From Devosia sp. YIM 151766 (GTDB taxonomy: Bacteria > Pseudomonadota > Alphaproteobacteria > Rhizobiales > Devosiaceae): DNA of 64,000 nt. The stretch spans positions 2,899,001 to 2,963,000 of the forward strand of contig NZ_CP127251.1 in NCBI RefSeq assembly GCF_030285925.1, read 5' to 3'. The translations under genes were made by a program, and so were the position numbers. Below, piece after piece: positions 8,742 to 18,033 of the stretch (position 1 is the first letter of the stretch; each line of letters begins with the position of its first letter). Below the pieces are notes generated by a model. That model saw only the letters and a list, made by a program, of their open reading frames with translations. It made no database searches and was not told the origin of the DNA.

Positions 8742-9305
8742 ATGAATATGACTTTCGCCGTTATCAAGACGGGCGGCAAGCAGTACAAGGTTGCTGCCGA
8801 CGACGTCATCAAGATCGAAAAGCTCGAGGCCGAGGCCGGTGACATCGTCACCTTCGACCAGGTCCTCATGGTCGGCGACATTGTCGGCGCCCCGCTGGTG
8901 GAAGGCGCCCTGGTCGCTGCCGAACTGGTGGAAACCAAGAAGCAGAAGACCGTCATCGTCTTCAAGAAGCGCCGCCGCCACAATTCGCGGACCCGCAATG
9001 GCCACCGCCAGCTGCTGTCGACCGTGCGCATCACCGAGATTCTGACCGGCGGCGCCAAGCCGACCGTCAAGGCTGCCGCCAAGGCCGAAAAGACCGAGAC
9101 CACGGCCGCCAAGGCCCCGGCCAAGAAGAGCGAAGCCAAGGCCGAGACCAAGGCCGCCGCGCCTCAGGCCGAAGCCGCCGCCGAGGCGCCCGCCAAGAAG
9201 CCGGCTGCCAAGAAGGCCGCCGCCGCCAAGACAGACAATGCCGCCGACAAGCCGGCGAAGAAGGCCCCGGCCAAGAAGGCTGAAGCCAAGGCCGACAAGG
9301 AATAA
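8742..9305 (+). CDS. rplU: 50S ribosomal protein L21 with long C-terminal tail
   Basis: Large-subunit ribosomal protein L21. The first 100 or so residues are the conserved L21 domain ([39 protein letters not shown]). The protein runs to 187 residues, whereas L21 is usually about 103; the remaining 80 or so are low-complexity Ala/Lys/Glu, with repeated AAKK and PAKK units. Long tails of this kind occur in several alphaproteobacteria. ATG 8742 or ATG 8748 could be the start. rpmA follows after 12 bases, as is usual. Confidence 0.95.
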   Translation: MNMTFAVIKTGGKQYKVAADDVIKIEKLEAEAGDIVTFDQVLMVGDIVGAPLVEGALVAAELVETKKQKTVIVFKKRRRHNSRTRNGHRQLLSTVRITEILTGGAKPTVKAAAKAEKTETTAAKAPAKKSEAKAETKAAAPQAEAAAEAPAKKPAAKKAAAAKTDNAADKPAKKAPAKKAEAKADKE

Positions 9306-9317
9306 GGAGCTTAGACC

Positions 9318-9584
9318 ATGGCACATAAGAAAGCAGGCGGTTCATCCCGCAACGGTCGTGATTCCGCTGGCCGTCGTCTCGGCGTGAAGAAGTTCGGTGG
9401 CGAAGCGGTCGTCGCCGGCAATATCATCGTGCGCCAGCGCGGCACCAAATGGGCCGTGGGCTCCGGCGTCGGCCTGGGCCGGGATCACACCATTTTCGCC
9501 CTTGTCGACGGCAAGGTCGCCTTCCGCACCCGCGCCAATGCCAAAGTGCACGTTTCCGTCGTCCCGGCAGAGGCCGCCGAATAA
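9318..9584 (+). CDS. rpmA: 50S ribosomal protein L27
   Basis: Large-subunit protein L27, 88 residues, normal length. It starts [20 protein letters not shown] with the N-terminal tail that reaches the peptidyl transferase centre, followed by LGVKKFGGE and [10 protein letters not shown]. There is no Firmicutes-type cleavable leader. It is co-transcribed with rplU and followed by a strong terminator. Confidence 0.97.
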   Translation: MAHKKAGGSSRNGRDSAGRRLGVKKFGGEAVVAGNIIVRQRGTKWAVGSGVGLGRDHTIFALVDGKVAFRTRANAKVHVSVVPAEAAE

Positions 9585-9656
9585 TCCGGCAGGCCTGACC
9601 GCAGAGCCGGAGACCCGTTCCCCGGCTTTGTTTGGCAAGAAGCACAGCAATGCACA

Positions 9657-9684
9657 GGGGAGCCGGTCCGCCGGTTCCCCTTTT
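9657..9684 (+). terminator. Rho-independent terminator after rplU-rpmA
   Basis: GGGGAGCCGG (9657-9666) pairs with CCGGTTCCCC (9671-9680) over 10 bp with a single G-U wobble and a TCCG loop, followed directly by TTTT (9681-9684). A weaker hairpin, AGCCGG...CCGGCT, precedes it at 9605-9627. It separates the ribosomal pair from the GNAT-obgE unit, whose first ATG is only 22 bases further on. Confidence 0.8.
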
Positions 9685-9705
9685 CGTTGTCGAAAGTTTC
9701 GCGCC

Positions 9706-10233
9706 ATGAGCACTTTGAAGCATCGCCTGCCCGCAACGCTCGTCACCCCGCGTCTGGTGCTGACCGCGCCGACCATGGCGCACGCGGCGGCGATCGCGGA
9801 ACATTGCAACAATGAAAATCTCCACAAATGGATGAGCCGCCTGCCCTTTCCCTATACCGGGGACGACGCCCGCTTCTTCGTTGAGAACATCGTGCCCAGC
9901 GCGGCCGAGGCCTGCTATGGCCTGCTGCTCGACGGCAATTTGATCGGCGTTGTCGGCCTTTCGTTCAGCCCCGGACAGGCGCCCGAACTCGGCTATTGGC
10001 TGGGCGAACGCCATTGGGGCCATGGCTATGCCACCGAGGCCGCCGCCGCCCTCGTCGCCGCCGCCCGCGCGGCGGGTGCCACGGCATTGCGCTCCCGCGC
10101 CCTCCTCGCCAATGCCGCATCGCGCAAGGTGCTGAGCAAGCTCGGCTTTACCGAAATCGGCGTGGCCACGGATCGGGACGGCAATCTCCAGGGCCAGCAA
10201 CTGGCCATCATGGCGCTGGATTTATCGAGATGA
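9706..10233 (+). CDS. GNAT family N-acetyltransferase (RimJ/RimL-like), first copy
   Basis: Acetyl-CoA-dependent N-acetyltransferase of 175 residues in the RimJ/RimL-type group. TPRLVLTAP at the N-terminus and [19 protein letters not shown] (acetyl-CoA binding motif A region) are typical, followed by [13 protein letters not shown] (motif B). ATG 9706 is the first start after the terminator. Its stop overlaps the start of the second GNAT gene (ATGA at 10230-10233), so the two are translated together. The target, protein or small molecule, is not evident. Confidence 0.85.
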   Translation: MSTLKHRLPATLVTPRLVLTAPTMAHAAAIAEHCNNENLHKWMSRLPFPYTGDDARFFVENIVPSAAEACYGLLLDGNLIGVVGLSFSPGQAPELGYWLGERHWGHGYATEAAAALVAAARAAGATALRSRALLANAASRKVLSKLGFTEIGVATDRDGNLQGQQLAIMALDLSR

Positions 10234-10760
10234 CCCGGCTGCGCACCAAACGGCTGATCCTGCGCCAGCCCCATGGGGAAGATGCGCCGGCGCTGGCCGC
10301 TTATCTCAACGATTTCGCCGTTGCCGGCAATCTGGCGCGCGTGCCCTTTCCTTATCGCCTGGCGGATGCCCTGGCCTGGCTGGCGACGCGCCGGCCCGAC
10401 ATGCCGGCCGACCAGACCAATTTCGCCATCGAGGTGGACGGCGCCTATGCCGGCCAGGTCGGCTTCCATCCCGGCCCTCATGGCCCGATCATCGGCTATT
10501 GGCTCGGCCAGCCCTTCTGGGGCCGCGGCATCATGAGCGAGGCGGCGGCGGCGAGCCTCGACTGGTTCTTCACGGCCAGCAGCGCGCCGGTAATCTATTC
10601 CGGCGTCTTCCATTTCAACGCCGCTTCCCTCGCCATCCAGAAGAAGCTCGGATTTACCGAGACCGGCCGCTCCAGCCTGCTCTGCCTTGCGCGCGGCGTC
10701 GAGGTGGAGCATATCGACACCCAACTCACCCAGAGCGCCTGGAAGGCAAGACGGCTATGA
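10230..10760 (+). CDS. GNAT family N-acetyltransferase (RimJ/RimL-like), second copy
   Basis: 176-residue paralogue of the preceding acetyltransferase. It has [12 protein letters not shown] at the start, [19 protein letters not shown] in the acetyl-CoA site and [13 protein letters not shown] near the C-terminus. It overlaps the upstream gene and obgE by four bases each (ATGA junctions at 10230 and 10757), so this tandem pair is tightly coupled to obgE. The two copies probably arose by duplication. Confidence 0.85.
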   Translation: MTRLRTKRLILRQPHGEDAPALAAYLNDFAVAGNLARVPFPYRLADALAWLATRRPDMPADQTNFAIEVDGAYAGQVGFHPGPHGPIIGYWLGQPFWGRGIMSEAAAASLDWFFTASSAPVIYSGVFHFNAASLAIQKKLGFTETGRSSLLCLARGVEVEHIDTQLTQSAWKARRL

Positions 10761-11800
10761 AATTTCTCGATCAGGCCAAGGTCTATATCAAATCCGGCTC
10801 CGGCGGCTCCGGCGCCGTCAGCTTCCGCCGCGAGAAATTCATCGAATTCGGCGGTCCCGATGGCGGCAATGGCGGCCGCGGCGGCGATGTCGTCGCCGTC
10901 TGCGCCGATGGCCTCAATACGCTGATCGATTTCCGCTATCAGCAGCATTTCCGCGCCGAAACCGGCGTGCATGGCATGGGCCAGAACCGCACCGGCGCCG
11001 ATGGCGCCGATATCGTGCTGCGCGTGCCCAAGGGCACGCAGATTTTCGAGGAGGACCAGGAAACCCTCATCGCCGATTTCACCGAGGTGGGCCAGCGCGT
11101 CGTGCTGCTCAAGGGCGGCAATGGCGGCTTCGGCAATGCCTATTTCAAGACCTCGTCCAACCAGGCCCCCCGCCGCGCCAATCCCGGCCAGGAAGGCGTC
11201 GAAAAGGGCATCTGGCTGCGTTTGAAGCTCATCGCCGATGCGGGGCTGGTCGGCCAGCCCAATGCCGGCAAGTCGACCTTCCTCGCCGCCGTCTCCGCCG
11301 CCAAGCCCAAGATCGCCGATTATCCCTTCACCACCCTGCATCCCAATCTGGGCGTGGTGCGGCTCGGCGAGCGCGAATTCGTGCTGGCCGACATTCCCGG
11401 CCTCATCGAGGGCGCCAGCGAAGGCGTCGGCATCGGCGACCGCTTTCTCGGCCATATCGAGCGCTGCGGCGTGCTCATCCATCTGGTCGACGGCACCAAT
11501 GAAGACGTCGCCCATACCTATAACGCCATCCGCCACGAACTGGCCGCCTATGCCGACATCCTCGCCGACAAGCCCGAAATCGTCGTGCTCAACAAGACCG
11601 ACGCCCTGACGCCGGACGAGCTCGAGGACAAGGTCAAGGCGCTCGAAAAGGCCAGTAAGGCCGAAATCCGCACCATTTCCGGGGTCACCGGCGCCGGTGT
11701 CGAACAGGTGCTCTGGGACGTGTTCCACATTCTCGACGCCGAAAAGGCCGAGCTGGCCGAACGCGAGAACCAGCAGGCGGCAACAAAATGGACGCCGTGA
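10757..11800 (+). CDS. obgE: GTPase ObgE/CgtA
   Basis: Essential ribosome-associated GTPase acting in 50S assembly and growth control, 347 residues. It has the glycine-rich Obg fold (1-158; [14 protein letters not shown] and similar), G1 GQPNAGKST (166-174), the switch region YPFTTLHP (189-196), G3 DIPG (212-215) and G4 NKTD. The C-terminus is short and charged. The start overlaps the stop of the second GNAT. Downstream, a repeat element separates it from proB. Confidence 0.97.
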   Translation: MKFLDQAKVYIKSGSGGSGAVSFRREKFIEFGGPDGGNGGRGGDVVAVCADGLNTLIDFRYQQHFRAETGVHGMGQNRTGADGADIVLRVPKGTQIFEEDQETLIADFTEVGQRVVLLKGGNGGFGNAYFKTSSNQAPRRANPGQEGVEKGIWLRLKLIADAGLVGQPNAGKSTFLAAVSAAKPKIADYPFTTLHPNLGVVRLGEREFVLADIPGLIEGASEGVGIGDRFLGHIERCGVLIHLVDGTNEDVAHTYNAIRHELAAYADILADKPEIVVLNKTDALTPDELEDKVKALEKASKAEIRTISGVTGAGVEQVLWDVFHILDAEKAELAERENQQAATKWTP

Positions 11801-11822
11801 TGGGATGCTTGGGCTCTTTCGC

Positions 11823-11946
11823 CTCCCTCCCCCTTGAGGGGAGGGAAAGAGGGTGGGGGTGCCGGCCTGTCGGCACGCTCCAAACCATTGATTCCAGCTA
11901 TTGTCGCAGCACCCCCACCCCAACCCTCCCCTCAAGGGGGAGGGAG
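11823..11946. repeat. Palindromic intergenic repeat, family A, copy 1
   Basis: Arms of about 37 bases in inverted orientation: the left begins CCCTCCCCCTTGAGGGG and ends in GGGTGGGGGTGC; the right begins GCACCCCCACCCC and ends CTCAAGGGGGAGGG. The spacer is about 50 bases. Each arm also contains its own small palindrome around CCCTTGAGGG. A second copy lies at 14494-14613. It fills the obgE-proB gap, and its end is 20 bases before the proB start. Confidence 0.85.
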
Positions 11947-11966
11947 TGGATCGAGTTTGTCGCCAG

Positions 11967-13109
11967 ATGAGTGCCAATCAGCCCCTCGCGCCCTATCGCC
12001 GCGTCACCATCAAGATCGGCTCGGCCCTCCTGGTCGACAAGGCCGGCCAATTGCGCGCCGACTGGCTCGCCGGCCTGGCCGAGGATATCGCCGCGCTCAA
12101 GGCCGAGAACCGCGAGATCGTCATCGTTTCCTCCGGCGCCATCGCCCTGGGCCGCTCCCTGCTCGGCCTCTCGGCCACCACGCTGACATTGGAACAGAGT
12201 CAGGCCGCGGCCAGCGCCGGCCAGATTGCCCTGTCCCAGGCCTGGGCCGCGGCGCTGGGCCGGCACGGCATCGTCACCGGCCAGATTCTCATCACCCCCA
12301 ATATCACCGAGGAGCGCCGCTACTTCCTCAATGCCCGCACCACGATCCGCACCCTTTTGGGGCTGGGGGCCATTCCCATCATCAACGAGAATGACAGCGT
12401 CGCCACCGCCGAGATCCGCTATGGCGACAATGACCGCCTCTCGGCCCGCGTCGCCACCATGATCGAGGCGGACCTCCTGGTCCTGCTCTCCGATATCGAC
12501 GGGCTCTATACCGCCCCGCCGGCCAAGGACCCCGACGCCGTCCATATTCCGCTGGTCGAGGCCATCACCCCGGCCATCGAGGCCATGGCCGGCGGCGCCG
12601 CGAGCCATCTGTCGCGCGGCGGCATGACCACCAAGGTCGAGGCCGGCAAGATCGCCACCCTGGCCGGCACCGCCATGATCATCGCCAAAGGCACCGAGCC
12701 CCATCCGCTCGCCACCCTGACGGCGGGCGGCAAGCACACCCTGTTCCACGCCGCCACCGGGCGCGCCCAGTCGCGCAAGCGCTGGATCATGGGTACGCTC
12801 GCCGTGGCCGGAAGCGTCCAGATCGATGGCGGCGCCGTGCGCGCCCTCAAGCAGGGCCGCTCGCTGCTGCCGGTCGGCGTCACCCGCATCGCCGGCAATT
12901 TTCAACGCGGCGACACCATCGCTATTATCGCCCCCGATGGCCGCGAGATTGCCCGGGGCCTGTCCGGTCTCGACAGTGCCGATGCCCGCCGCGTCATGGG
13001 CCGGCAGAGCGACACCATCACCGCCCTGCTCGGCGCGGACAGCCGTTCCGAGCTGGTGCATCGCGACAATCTGGTGCTGCTCGGCGCCAAGGAGGAAGTG
13101 GAACCATGA
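11967..13109 (+). CDS. proB: Glutamate 5-kinase
   Basis: First step of proline synthesis: ATP-dependent phosphorylation of glutamate. 380 residues, with an amino-acid kinase domain ([52 protein letters not shown]) and a C-terminal PUA domain. ATG 11967 is the natural start; an open frame runs further up into the repeat element but is not conserved. No clear ribosome-binding site other than GGAGGGAG in the repeat, about 20 bases upstream, is visible. proA starts inside its last codons (ATGA, 13106-13109). Confidence 0.96.
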   Translation: MSANQPLAPYRRVTIKIGSALLVDKAGQLRADWLAGLAEDIAALKAENREIVIVSSGAIALGRSLLGLSATTLTLEQSQAAASAGQIALSQAWAAALGRHGIVTGQILITPNITEERRYFLNARTTIRTLLGLGAIPIINENDSVATAEIRYGDNDRLSARVATMIEADLLVLLSDIDGLYTAPPAKDPDAVHIPLVEAITPAIEAMAGGAASHLSRGGMTTKVEAGKIATLAGTAMIIAKGTEPHPLATLTAGGKHTLFHAATGRAQSRKRWIMGTLAVAGSVQIDGGAVRALKQGRSLLPVGVTRIAGNFQRGDTIAIIAPDGREIARGLSGLDSADARRVMGRQSDTITALLGADSRSELVHRDNLVLLGAKEEVEP

Positions 13110-14389
13110 ACGCTCTCGACCAACAGGCTGCGACCATTCCCGCTTTGATGGCCGAAATCGGCCGCAACGCCCGCATCGGCGCGCGGGCGCTCGCCATCGC
13201 CACCCCCGAGCAGAAGCGCACCGCCCTGCTCACCGCCGCCGGCGCCATCAATGCCCATCGCCGGAAAATCCTCGCCGCCAATGAACTCGACATGGCGGCG
13301 GCGAAGGAAAAGGGCATTTCCGGCGCTTTCCTCGACCGTCTGCTGCTCAATGATGCCCGCATCGACGGCATTATCGAGGCGGTGACCATTATCGCCGAAC
13401 TGCCCGATCCGGTCGGCGCGACGATTGCCGAATGGGATCGGCCCAATGGCCTGCATATCGAGCGCGTCCGCACTCCGCTCGGCGTCATCGGCGTCATCTT
13501 CGAGAGCCGTCCCAATGTCACCGCCGATGCCGGGGCGCTGTGCATCAAATCGGGCAATGCCGTGATCCTGCGCGGCGGCTCCGACAGCTTCCACTCGTCC
13601 CGCGCCATCGTCGACTGCCTGCTCGATGGCCTGCACCTGGCCGGCCTGCCCACGGAATGCGTGCAATTGGTGCCGGTCACCGACCGCGCGGCGGTGGGCG
13701 AGATGCTCAAGGGCCTCGATCACCATATCGACGTCATCGTGCCGCGCGGCGGTAAGTCGCTGGTCGCCCGCGTCCAGTCCGAGGCGCGGGTGCCGGTCTT
13801 CGCTCATCTCGAAGGCCTGGTCCATGTCTATATCGACAAGAGCGCCGACCTCGACAAAGCCGTCGCCATCACCCTCAACGCCAAGATGCGCCGCACCGGC
13901 ATTTGCGGCGCCGCCGAGACGCTGCTGGTCCACAAGGACGTCGCCGCCACCCATCTCCGGCCCATCATCGAAGCCTTGATCGCCAAGGGCTGCGAAATTC
14001 GCGGCGACGAAACCGTCATGTCGATGATCCCCGAGGCCAGCGCCGCGTCGGAACAGGACTGGAAGACCGAATATGAAGAGGCCATCATCGCGGTGAAAAT
14101 CGTCGACAGCCTCGAAGCGGCCATTGCCCATATCGAGCATTATTCCAGCCACCATACCGAAGCCATCATCGCCGAGGACCCGGCCGCCGTCGAAAAATTC
14201 TTCAATGAAATCGACTCGGCCATTCTCGTGCACAACGCCTCCACCCAATTCGCCGATGGCGGCGAATTCGGCTTCGGCGGCGAAATCGGCATCGCCACCG
14301 GCAAAATGCATGCCCGCGGCCCGGTCGGCGTCGAACAGCTCACCAGCTTCAAATACCGCGTCCGCGGCAACGGACAATTGCGGCCTTGA
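13106..14389 (+). CDS. proA: Gamma-glutamyl phosphate reductase
   Basis: Second step of proline synthesis: NADPH-dependent reduction of gamma-glutamyl phosphate to the semialdehyde. 427 residues, normal length, aldehyde dehydrogenase fold. Landmarks are [14 protein letters not shown], the RRGGK-like region [10 protein letters not shown], and the catalytic cysteine in [13 protein letters not shown]; it ends in [16 protein letters not shown], which is highly conserved. It overlaps proB by four bases. Confidence 0.97.
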   Translation: MNALDQQAATIPALMAEIGRNARIGARALAIATPEQKRTALLTAAGAINAHRRKILAANELDMAAAKEKGISGAFLDRLLLNDARIDGIIEAVTIIAELPDPVGATIAEWDRPNGLHIERVRTPLGVIGVIFESRPNVTADAGALCIKSGNAVILRGGSDSFHSSRAIVDCLLDGLHLAGLPTECVQLVPVTDRAAVGEMLKGLDHHIDVIVPRGGKSLVARVQSEARVPVFAHLEGLVHVYIDKSADLDKAVAITLNAKMRRTGICGAAETLLVHKDVAATHLRPIIEALIAKGCEIRGDETVMSMIPEASAASEQDWKTEYEEAIIAVKIVDSLEAAIAHIEHYSSHHTEAIIAEDPAAVEKFFNEIDSAILVHNASTQFADGGEFGFGGEIGIATGKMHARGPVGVEQLTSFKYRVRGNGQLRP

Positions 14390-14493
14390 GCCGTTCCGCC
14401 AGCAGCCCTGCCGACGATCGGCGCCTTTCCCTTGAGATGGAGGGTTTACATCGGGCAGTTCGCATCAAGTTGACTCCGGACGTGAGGCCCTTC

Positions 14494-14613
14494 GCCCCCT
14501 CCCCCTTGAGGGGAGGGTCGGGGAGGGGGTGCTGCGGTTCCTGCACATCCGGGAGCCTCGCCCCCGCTCCGCCACCCCCACCCTCAATCCCTCCCCTCAA
14601 GGGGGAGGGAGGC
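14494..14613. repeat. Palindromic intergenic repeat, family A, copy 2
   Basis: Same architecture as the 11823-11946 element: CCCTCCCCCTTGAGGGGAGG on the left (about 14498 on) and CCCTCCCCTCAAGGGGGAGG on the right, with imperfect G-rich/C-rich inner arms. Just inside and outside lie a further inverted pair, CGGTTCCTGC and GCAGGAACCG. It sits in the 445-base gap between proA and nadD, which holds no gene that I can see. Confidence 0.8.
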
Positions 14614-14730
14614 GCAGGAACCGCCAATCCTGTGGCCGAAGCAAACTGCCAATGTAAACAATTCCCCTCAAGGCGAAGTCTGAACCGGGCCCGCATTCCA
14701 TCTCGCACCCGCTGCCATATCTCTCCCGGC

Positions 14731-14795
14731 GTCACCCCCGCGAAAGCGGGAGCCTCGGTTCTGGTCACAGCGCTTCCCGCATTCGCGGCAATGAC
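14731..14795. repeat. Dispersed repeat, family B (GTCA...CCCGCGAAAGCGGG...AATGAC), copy 1
   Basis: A 65-base imperfect inverted repeat with ends GTCACCCCCGCGAAAGCGGG and CCGCATTCGCGGCAATGAC. The matching copy is at 36581-36646, and left halves alone are at 42998 and 43210. It lies just upstream of nadD. Confidence 0.75.
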
Positions 14796-14834
14796 CCGGT
14801 GGCCGAGCCCACCGATCAACCCGGCAAACCATCC

Positions 14835-15452
14835 ATGAGCGCCATTCCCGGCATCACCGAATTGCCCCCCTCCGCCGCCGGCATGCGCATTGGTCTGTTC
14901 GGGGGCAGCTTCAATCCCATTCATGACGGGCACCTGCTGGTCATGGAGGAAACGCTGCGCCGTCTCCAGCTCGACGCGCTCTGGGTGCTCGTCACCCCCG
15001 GCAACCCGCTCAAGAACAATTCCGGCCTGCCCTCGCTGGAGCAGCGGGTCCGCGCCGCCAGGGCCCGCATCACCCATCCGCGCATCCGCGTCACCGGCTT
15101 CGAGGCCGCCAGGGGCTTTGCCTATACCTGGCAGACCATCCGCTTCCTGACCCGCACCCTGCCCGACCGGCGCTTCGTCTGGATCATGGGCGCCGACAGC
15201 CTCGCCGATTTCCACCGCTGGGAACGCTGGCGCGATATCGCCGCCATGATCCCCATCGCCGTCTATGTCCGGCCCGGGGTCGGCCGGCGGGCCCTGGCCT
15301 CCCGGGCCGCGGCAGCGCTCGACCATGCCCAGCTCGACGAAGCCGCCGGCCCGCTGCTCGCCCGGGCCAGGCCCCCCGCCTGGATCTATCTGCAAGGCAA
15401 GCAATCCATGCTGTCGTCCAGCTCGATCCGGGCCGCAACCGGCACAAATTAA
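14835..15452 (+). CDS. nadD: Nicotinate-nucleotide adenylyltransferase
   Basis: Makes nicotinic acid adenine dinucleotide from NaMN and ATP in NAD synthesis. 205 residues, nucleotidyltransferase fold: GLFGGSFNPIHDGHL (HxGH-type motif with H-D-GH), WIMGADSLADFHRW, and the C-terminal SMLSSSSIRAA, which corresponds to the ISSTxIR motif. ATG 14835 is preferred to an in-frame ATG at 14799, which would lie next to the family B repeat. The proA-nadD-rsfS-rlmH order is standard for the group. Confidence 0.95.
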   Translation: MSAIPGITELPPSAAGMRIGLFGGSFNPIHDGHLLVMEETLRRLQLDALWVLVTPGNPLKNNSGLPSLEQRVRAARARITHPRIRVTGFEAARGFAYTWQTIRFLTRTLPDRRFVWIMGADSLADFHRWERWRDIAAMIPIAVYVRPGVGRRALASRAAAALDHAQLDEAAGPLLARARPPAWIYLQGKQSMLSSSSIRAATGTN

Positions 15453-15641
15453 GCGTGATCGCCCCGCCACCTTGCGAAATGGCCGCCGAGGGGGCATATT
15501 CACCGGCAAGTGTGATCATTGTCACCGGAACAGGAACAGACGGCTTGCCGTTTTCACGACGCCGCAACATTCCGATCAACAACCAAGGATGCTTGACCTA
15601 CGCATGACCCATGCCCGCGCATGGGCGGAAGGCCGTTTCTA

Positions 15642-16028
15642 ATGGCCGCGCTGCCCGAAAACACCTCCGCCACTCCGGCCGCAATCGCCGGTCGGAAAAC
15701 CCTGATCGACCTCATTCTCGACATTCTCGATGACGCCAAGGCCGAAGAGACGGTCGCGGTCGATATTACCGGCAAGTCCTCGCTGGCCGACCATATGGTC
15801 GTGACCTCGGGCCGCTCGCACCGCCATGTCGCCGCCATCGCCGACCAGGTGGTCACGGCCCTGCGCGACCATGGCCATGGCAAGCCCCGCGTCGAGGGCC
15901 TGCCGCATGCCGACTGGGTCCTGGTCGATGCCGGCGACGTCATTCTCCATATCTTCCGCCCCGAAGTGCGCGAATTCTACAATATCGAAAAGATGTGGCA
16001 GGCCGATTTCGCCGCCGACCAGCACTGA
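15642..16028 (+). CDS. rsfS: Ribosomal silencing factor RsfS
   Basis: Binds L14 on the 50S subunit and blocks subunit joining under starvation. 128 residues. The conserved core is visible: DAKAEETVAVDITGKSSLADHMVVTSGRS, then GLPHADWVLVDAGDVILHIFRPEVREFYNIEKMW in sequence (given here only as landmarks DWVLVDAGDV and FYNIEKMW). ATG 15642 is chosen because the extra residues from ATG 15621 are not family-like. rlmH follows nine bases later. Confidence 0.94.
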   Translation: MAALPENTSATPAAIAGRKTLIDLILDILDDAKAEETVAVDITGKSSLADHMVVTSGRSHRHVAAIADQVVTALRDHGHGKPRVEGLPHADWVLVDAGDVILHIFRPEVREFYNIEKMWQADFAADQH

Positions 16029-16037
16029 TCGTCCCCC

Positions 16038-16520
16038 ATGCGCGTCGCCATCGCCGCCGTGGGCCGCATGAAGAACGGGCCGGAGCGCGAGCTCGTGGCC
16101 CGTTATCTCGACCGTGCCGCGGCGGCGGGCCGGCCGCTGGCCTTGACCGGCTTCGCCATCGCCGAAACCTCCGAGTCCCGCGCCGGCTCGGCTTCGTCCC
16201 GCAAGCTTGAGGAAGCCCGCGCCCTCCGCGCCGCCCTGCCCGAGGGCGTGGTCGTGGCGCTGGACGAGCGCGGCCAGTCGCTGACCTCCGACGCCTTCGC
16301 CCATCGGCTCGGCCGCTGGCGCGACGATGGCCGCCCGGCGGTGAGCTTCGTCATCGGCGGCGCCGATGGCCTCGATCCCGAACTGGTCAAGGCGGCCGAT
16401 CTGGTCGTCAGTTTCTCGCCCATGGTCTGGCCGCATCAACTCGTGCGCATCATGCTCGCCGAGCAACTTTATCGCGCCACTACCATATTGGCGGGCCATC
16501 CCTATCATCGCGGCGAATAG
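16038..16520 (+). CDS. rlmH: 23S rRNA pseudouridine-1915 N3-methyltransferase
   Basis: SPOUT-fold SAM methyltransferase that methylates pseudouridine 1915 in helix 69 of 23S rRNA. 160 residues, normal length. It has the knotted SAM site FVIGGADGL and the C-terminal signature MVWPHQLVRIMLAEQLYRA ending in HPYHRGE. It follows rsfS directly. Confidence 0.96.
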   Translation: MRVAIAAVGRMKNGPERELVARYLDRAAAAGRPLALTGFAIAETSESRAGSASSRKLEEARALRAALPEGVVVALDERGQSLTSDAFAHRLGRWRDDGRPAVSFVIGGADGLDPELVKAADLVVSFSPMVWPHQLVRIMLAEQLYRATTILAGHPYHRGE

Positions 16521-16631
16521 CGACGCTCAACGCTAACAATCCGCTACCCAATTCACGCTATGGTTAAGCAATGTTAACCGGCCATTTGCCCCCTGCTTGC
16601 TAAAGTGCCGTCACTGATTCGGGGAGCGCCC

Positions 16632-18026
16632 ATGTCCTTGCCGCCGGCAAGCGTGATCAAGATCCTGCTGACCGGCCTGCTGCTTTGCGGGCTTGCCGGC
16701 GCGCCATCGCTCGCCCAGGGCGAGGCCGAACCCGTCGAGGCGGCGCCGGCCGAATTGCGGCCCGGCCTGCCGCTCGACCCGTCCCAAGCCGCTGAAGATA
16801 CTGAAGATATTTCCGACGAGCCGGGTATGGCGACGGCCGAGAACAGCGCCTCCGATCTCGAACAGGTCGAATCCTCCCTGACCCTTAGCCGCGAGCGCAT
16901 CGAGGCGCTCAAGGCCGAGATCGACGCCATGGAAGGCGATAGAATCCAGCAGAACGCCGCGCTCATCGCCGCCGGCCAGCGCGTCAAGCTGGCCGAAATC
17001 GAAGTGGCCGATATCGAGGAACGCCTGGCCGATCTCATCGTCCGCGAATTCGAAGTCCGCGGACGCCTCGATGGCGCCGACGCCGAAATCGCCAATGTTT
17101 TCGCGGCCTTGCAGCGGATTTCACTCAATCCGCCACCGGCGCTCATCGTCGATCCCGCCGACGCCCTGGGCTCAGCCCGCAGTGCCATGCTCATCGCCGC
17201 CATCGTCCCGCAATTGCGCCAAAGAGCCGATAGCGTCGCCACCGACCTCAAGGCCCTGACCGACATCAAGGCCGCGGCGCTGGCCGAGGAAGATATCCTC
17301 AAGGCCAATCACCAAGTGCTTGAAGAAGAACAGCTTCGCATCGCCACCCTGATCGCGGCCCGCAAGCAGGGCATCGCCCATATGAGCGCCGAGCTCGAAG
17401 CCGAGCAGGCCGAAGCCATGGCCCTGGCCGAACGCGCCGGCACCCTGCGCGAACTGATCGCCGCCTTGTCCGAACGGGTCGCCGCCGGCGCCACCGCTGC
17501 CCCCGCCAATACCGACCCGGACCTGCCGCAGCTATCGCGCGAAGCCATCGAACTGGCTTTCGCCGACAGCGCCCGCAGCCAGCCGGCCGTGCCCTTCCCC
17601 CTGGCCCGGGGCTATCTGGTGCAGCCGGCCAATGGCAGCCCCGCCATGAATTTCGGCGACAATGACGGCCGGGGCGGCATTGCCCAGGGCCAGTCGATCC
17701 TGACGCGCGCCGAGGCCCAGGTGCTCGCCCCCGCCGATGGCTGGGTGCTTTATAAGGGGCCTTACCTCAATTATGGCCAGATCGTCATTCTCAATACCGG
17801 CAATGGCTACACCGCCCTGCTGGCAGGGCTGGACGTCATCACCGCCGAAATCGGGCAATTCGTGCAAATGGGCGAGCCGCTGGGACTTATGGGATCACGC
17901 ACAATTGGACGGACGGTCACCACCAATGCTGGTAACGACCAGCCGACCCTCTATATTGAACTCCGACAGAACAACGAGTCCTTCGATCCCGCCTTGTGGT
18001 GGGCAGACAACGAACAGACGGGATAA
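16632..18026 (+). CDS. EnvC-like periplasmic protein with degenerate LytM (M23) domain
   Basis: Likely activator of an amidase in daughter-cell separation, by analogy with EnvC. 464 residues from ATG 16632, preceded by GGGGAG (16621-16626). It has a signal peptide (ILLTGLLLCGLAGAPSLAQG), a long alpha-helical and probably coiled-coil region (about 75-285, rich in Glu/Ala/Leu), and a C-terminal M23-type beta domain (AEAQVLAPADGWVLYKG, GQIVILNTGNGY, LGLMGS, PTLYIELRQ). The zinc ligands expected in an active M23 enzyme (HxxxD and HxH) are missing, as in EnvC. The ctpA-type gene starts seven bases later. Confidence 0.85.
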   Translation: MSLPPASVIKILLTGLLLCGLAGAPSLAQGEAEPVEAAPAELRPGLPLDPSQAAEDTEDISDEPGMATAENSASDLEQVESSLTLSRERIEALKAEIDAMEGDRIQQNAALIAAGQRVKLAEIEVADIEERLADLIVREFEVRGRLDGADAEIANVFAALQRISLNPPPALIVDPADALGSARSAMLIAAIVPQLRQRADSVATDLKALTDIKAAALAEEDILKANHQVLEEEQLRIATLIAARKQGIAHMSAELEAEQAEAMALAERAGTLRELIAALSERVAAGATAAPANTDPDLPQLSREAIELAFADSARSQPAVPFPLARGYLVQPANGSPAMNFGDNDGRGGIAQGQSILTRAEAQVLAPADGWVLYKGPYLNYGQIVILNTGNGYTALLAGLDVITAEIGQFVQMGEPLGLMGSRTIGRTVTTNAGNDQPTLYIELRQNNESFDPALWWADNEQTG

Positions 18027-18033
18027 TCTCTTC

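Noticed and set aside
16564..16577. CtrA-like site TTAA-GCAATG-TTAA before the EnvC-like gene
   Set aside because: Spacer is six bases, not the seven of the CtrA consensus (TTAA-N7-TTAA); suggestive for a division gene but not good enough to annotate.
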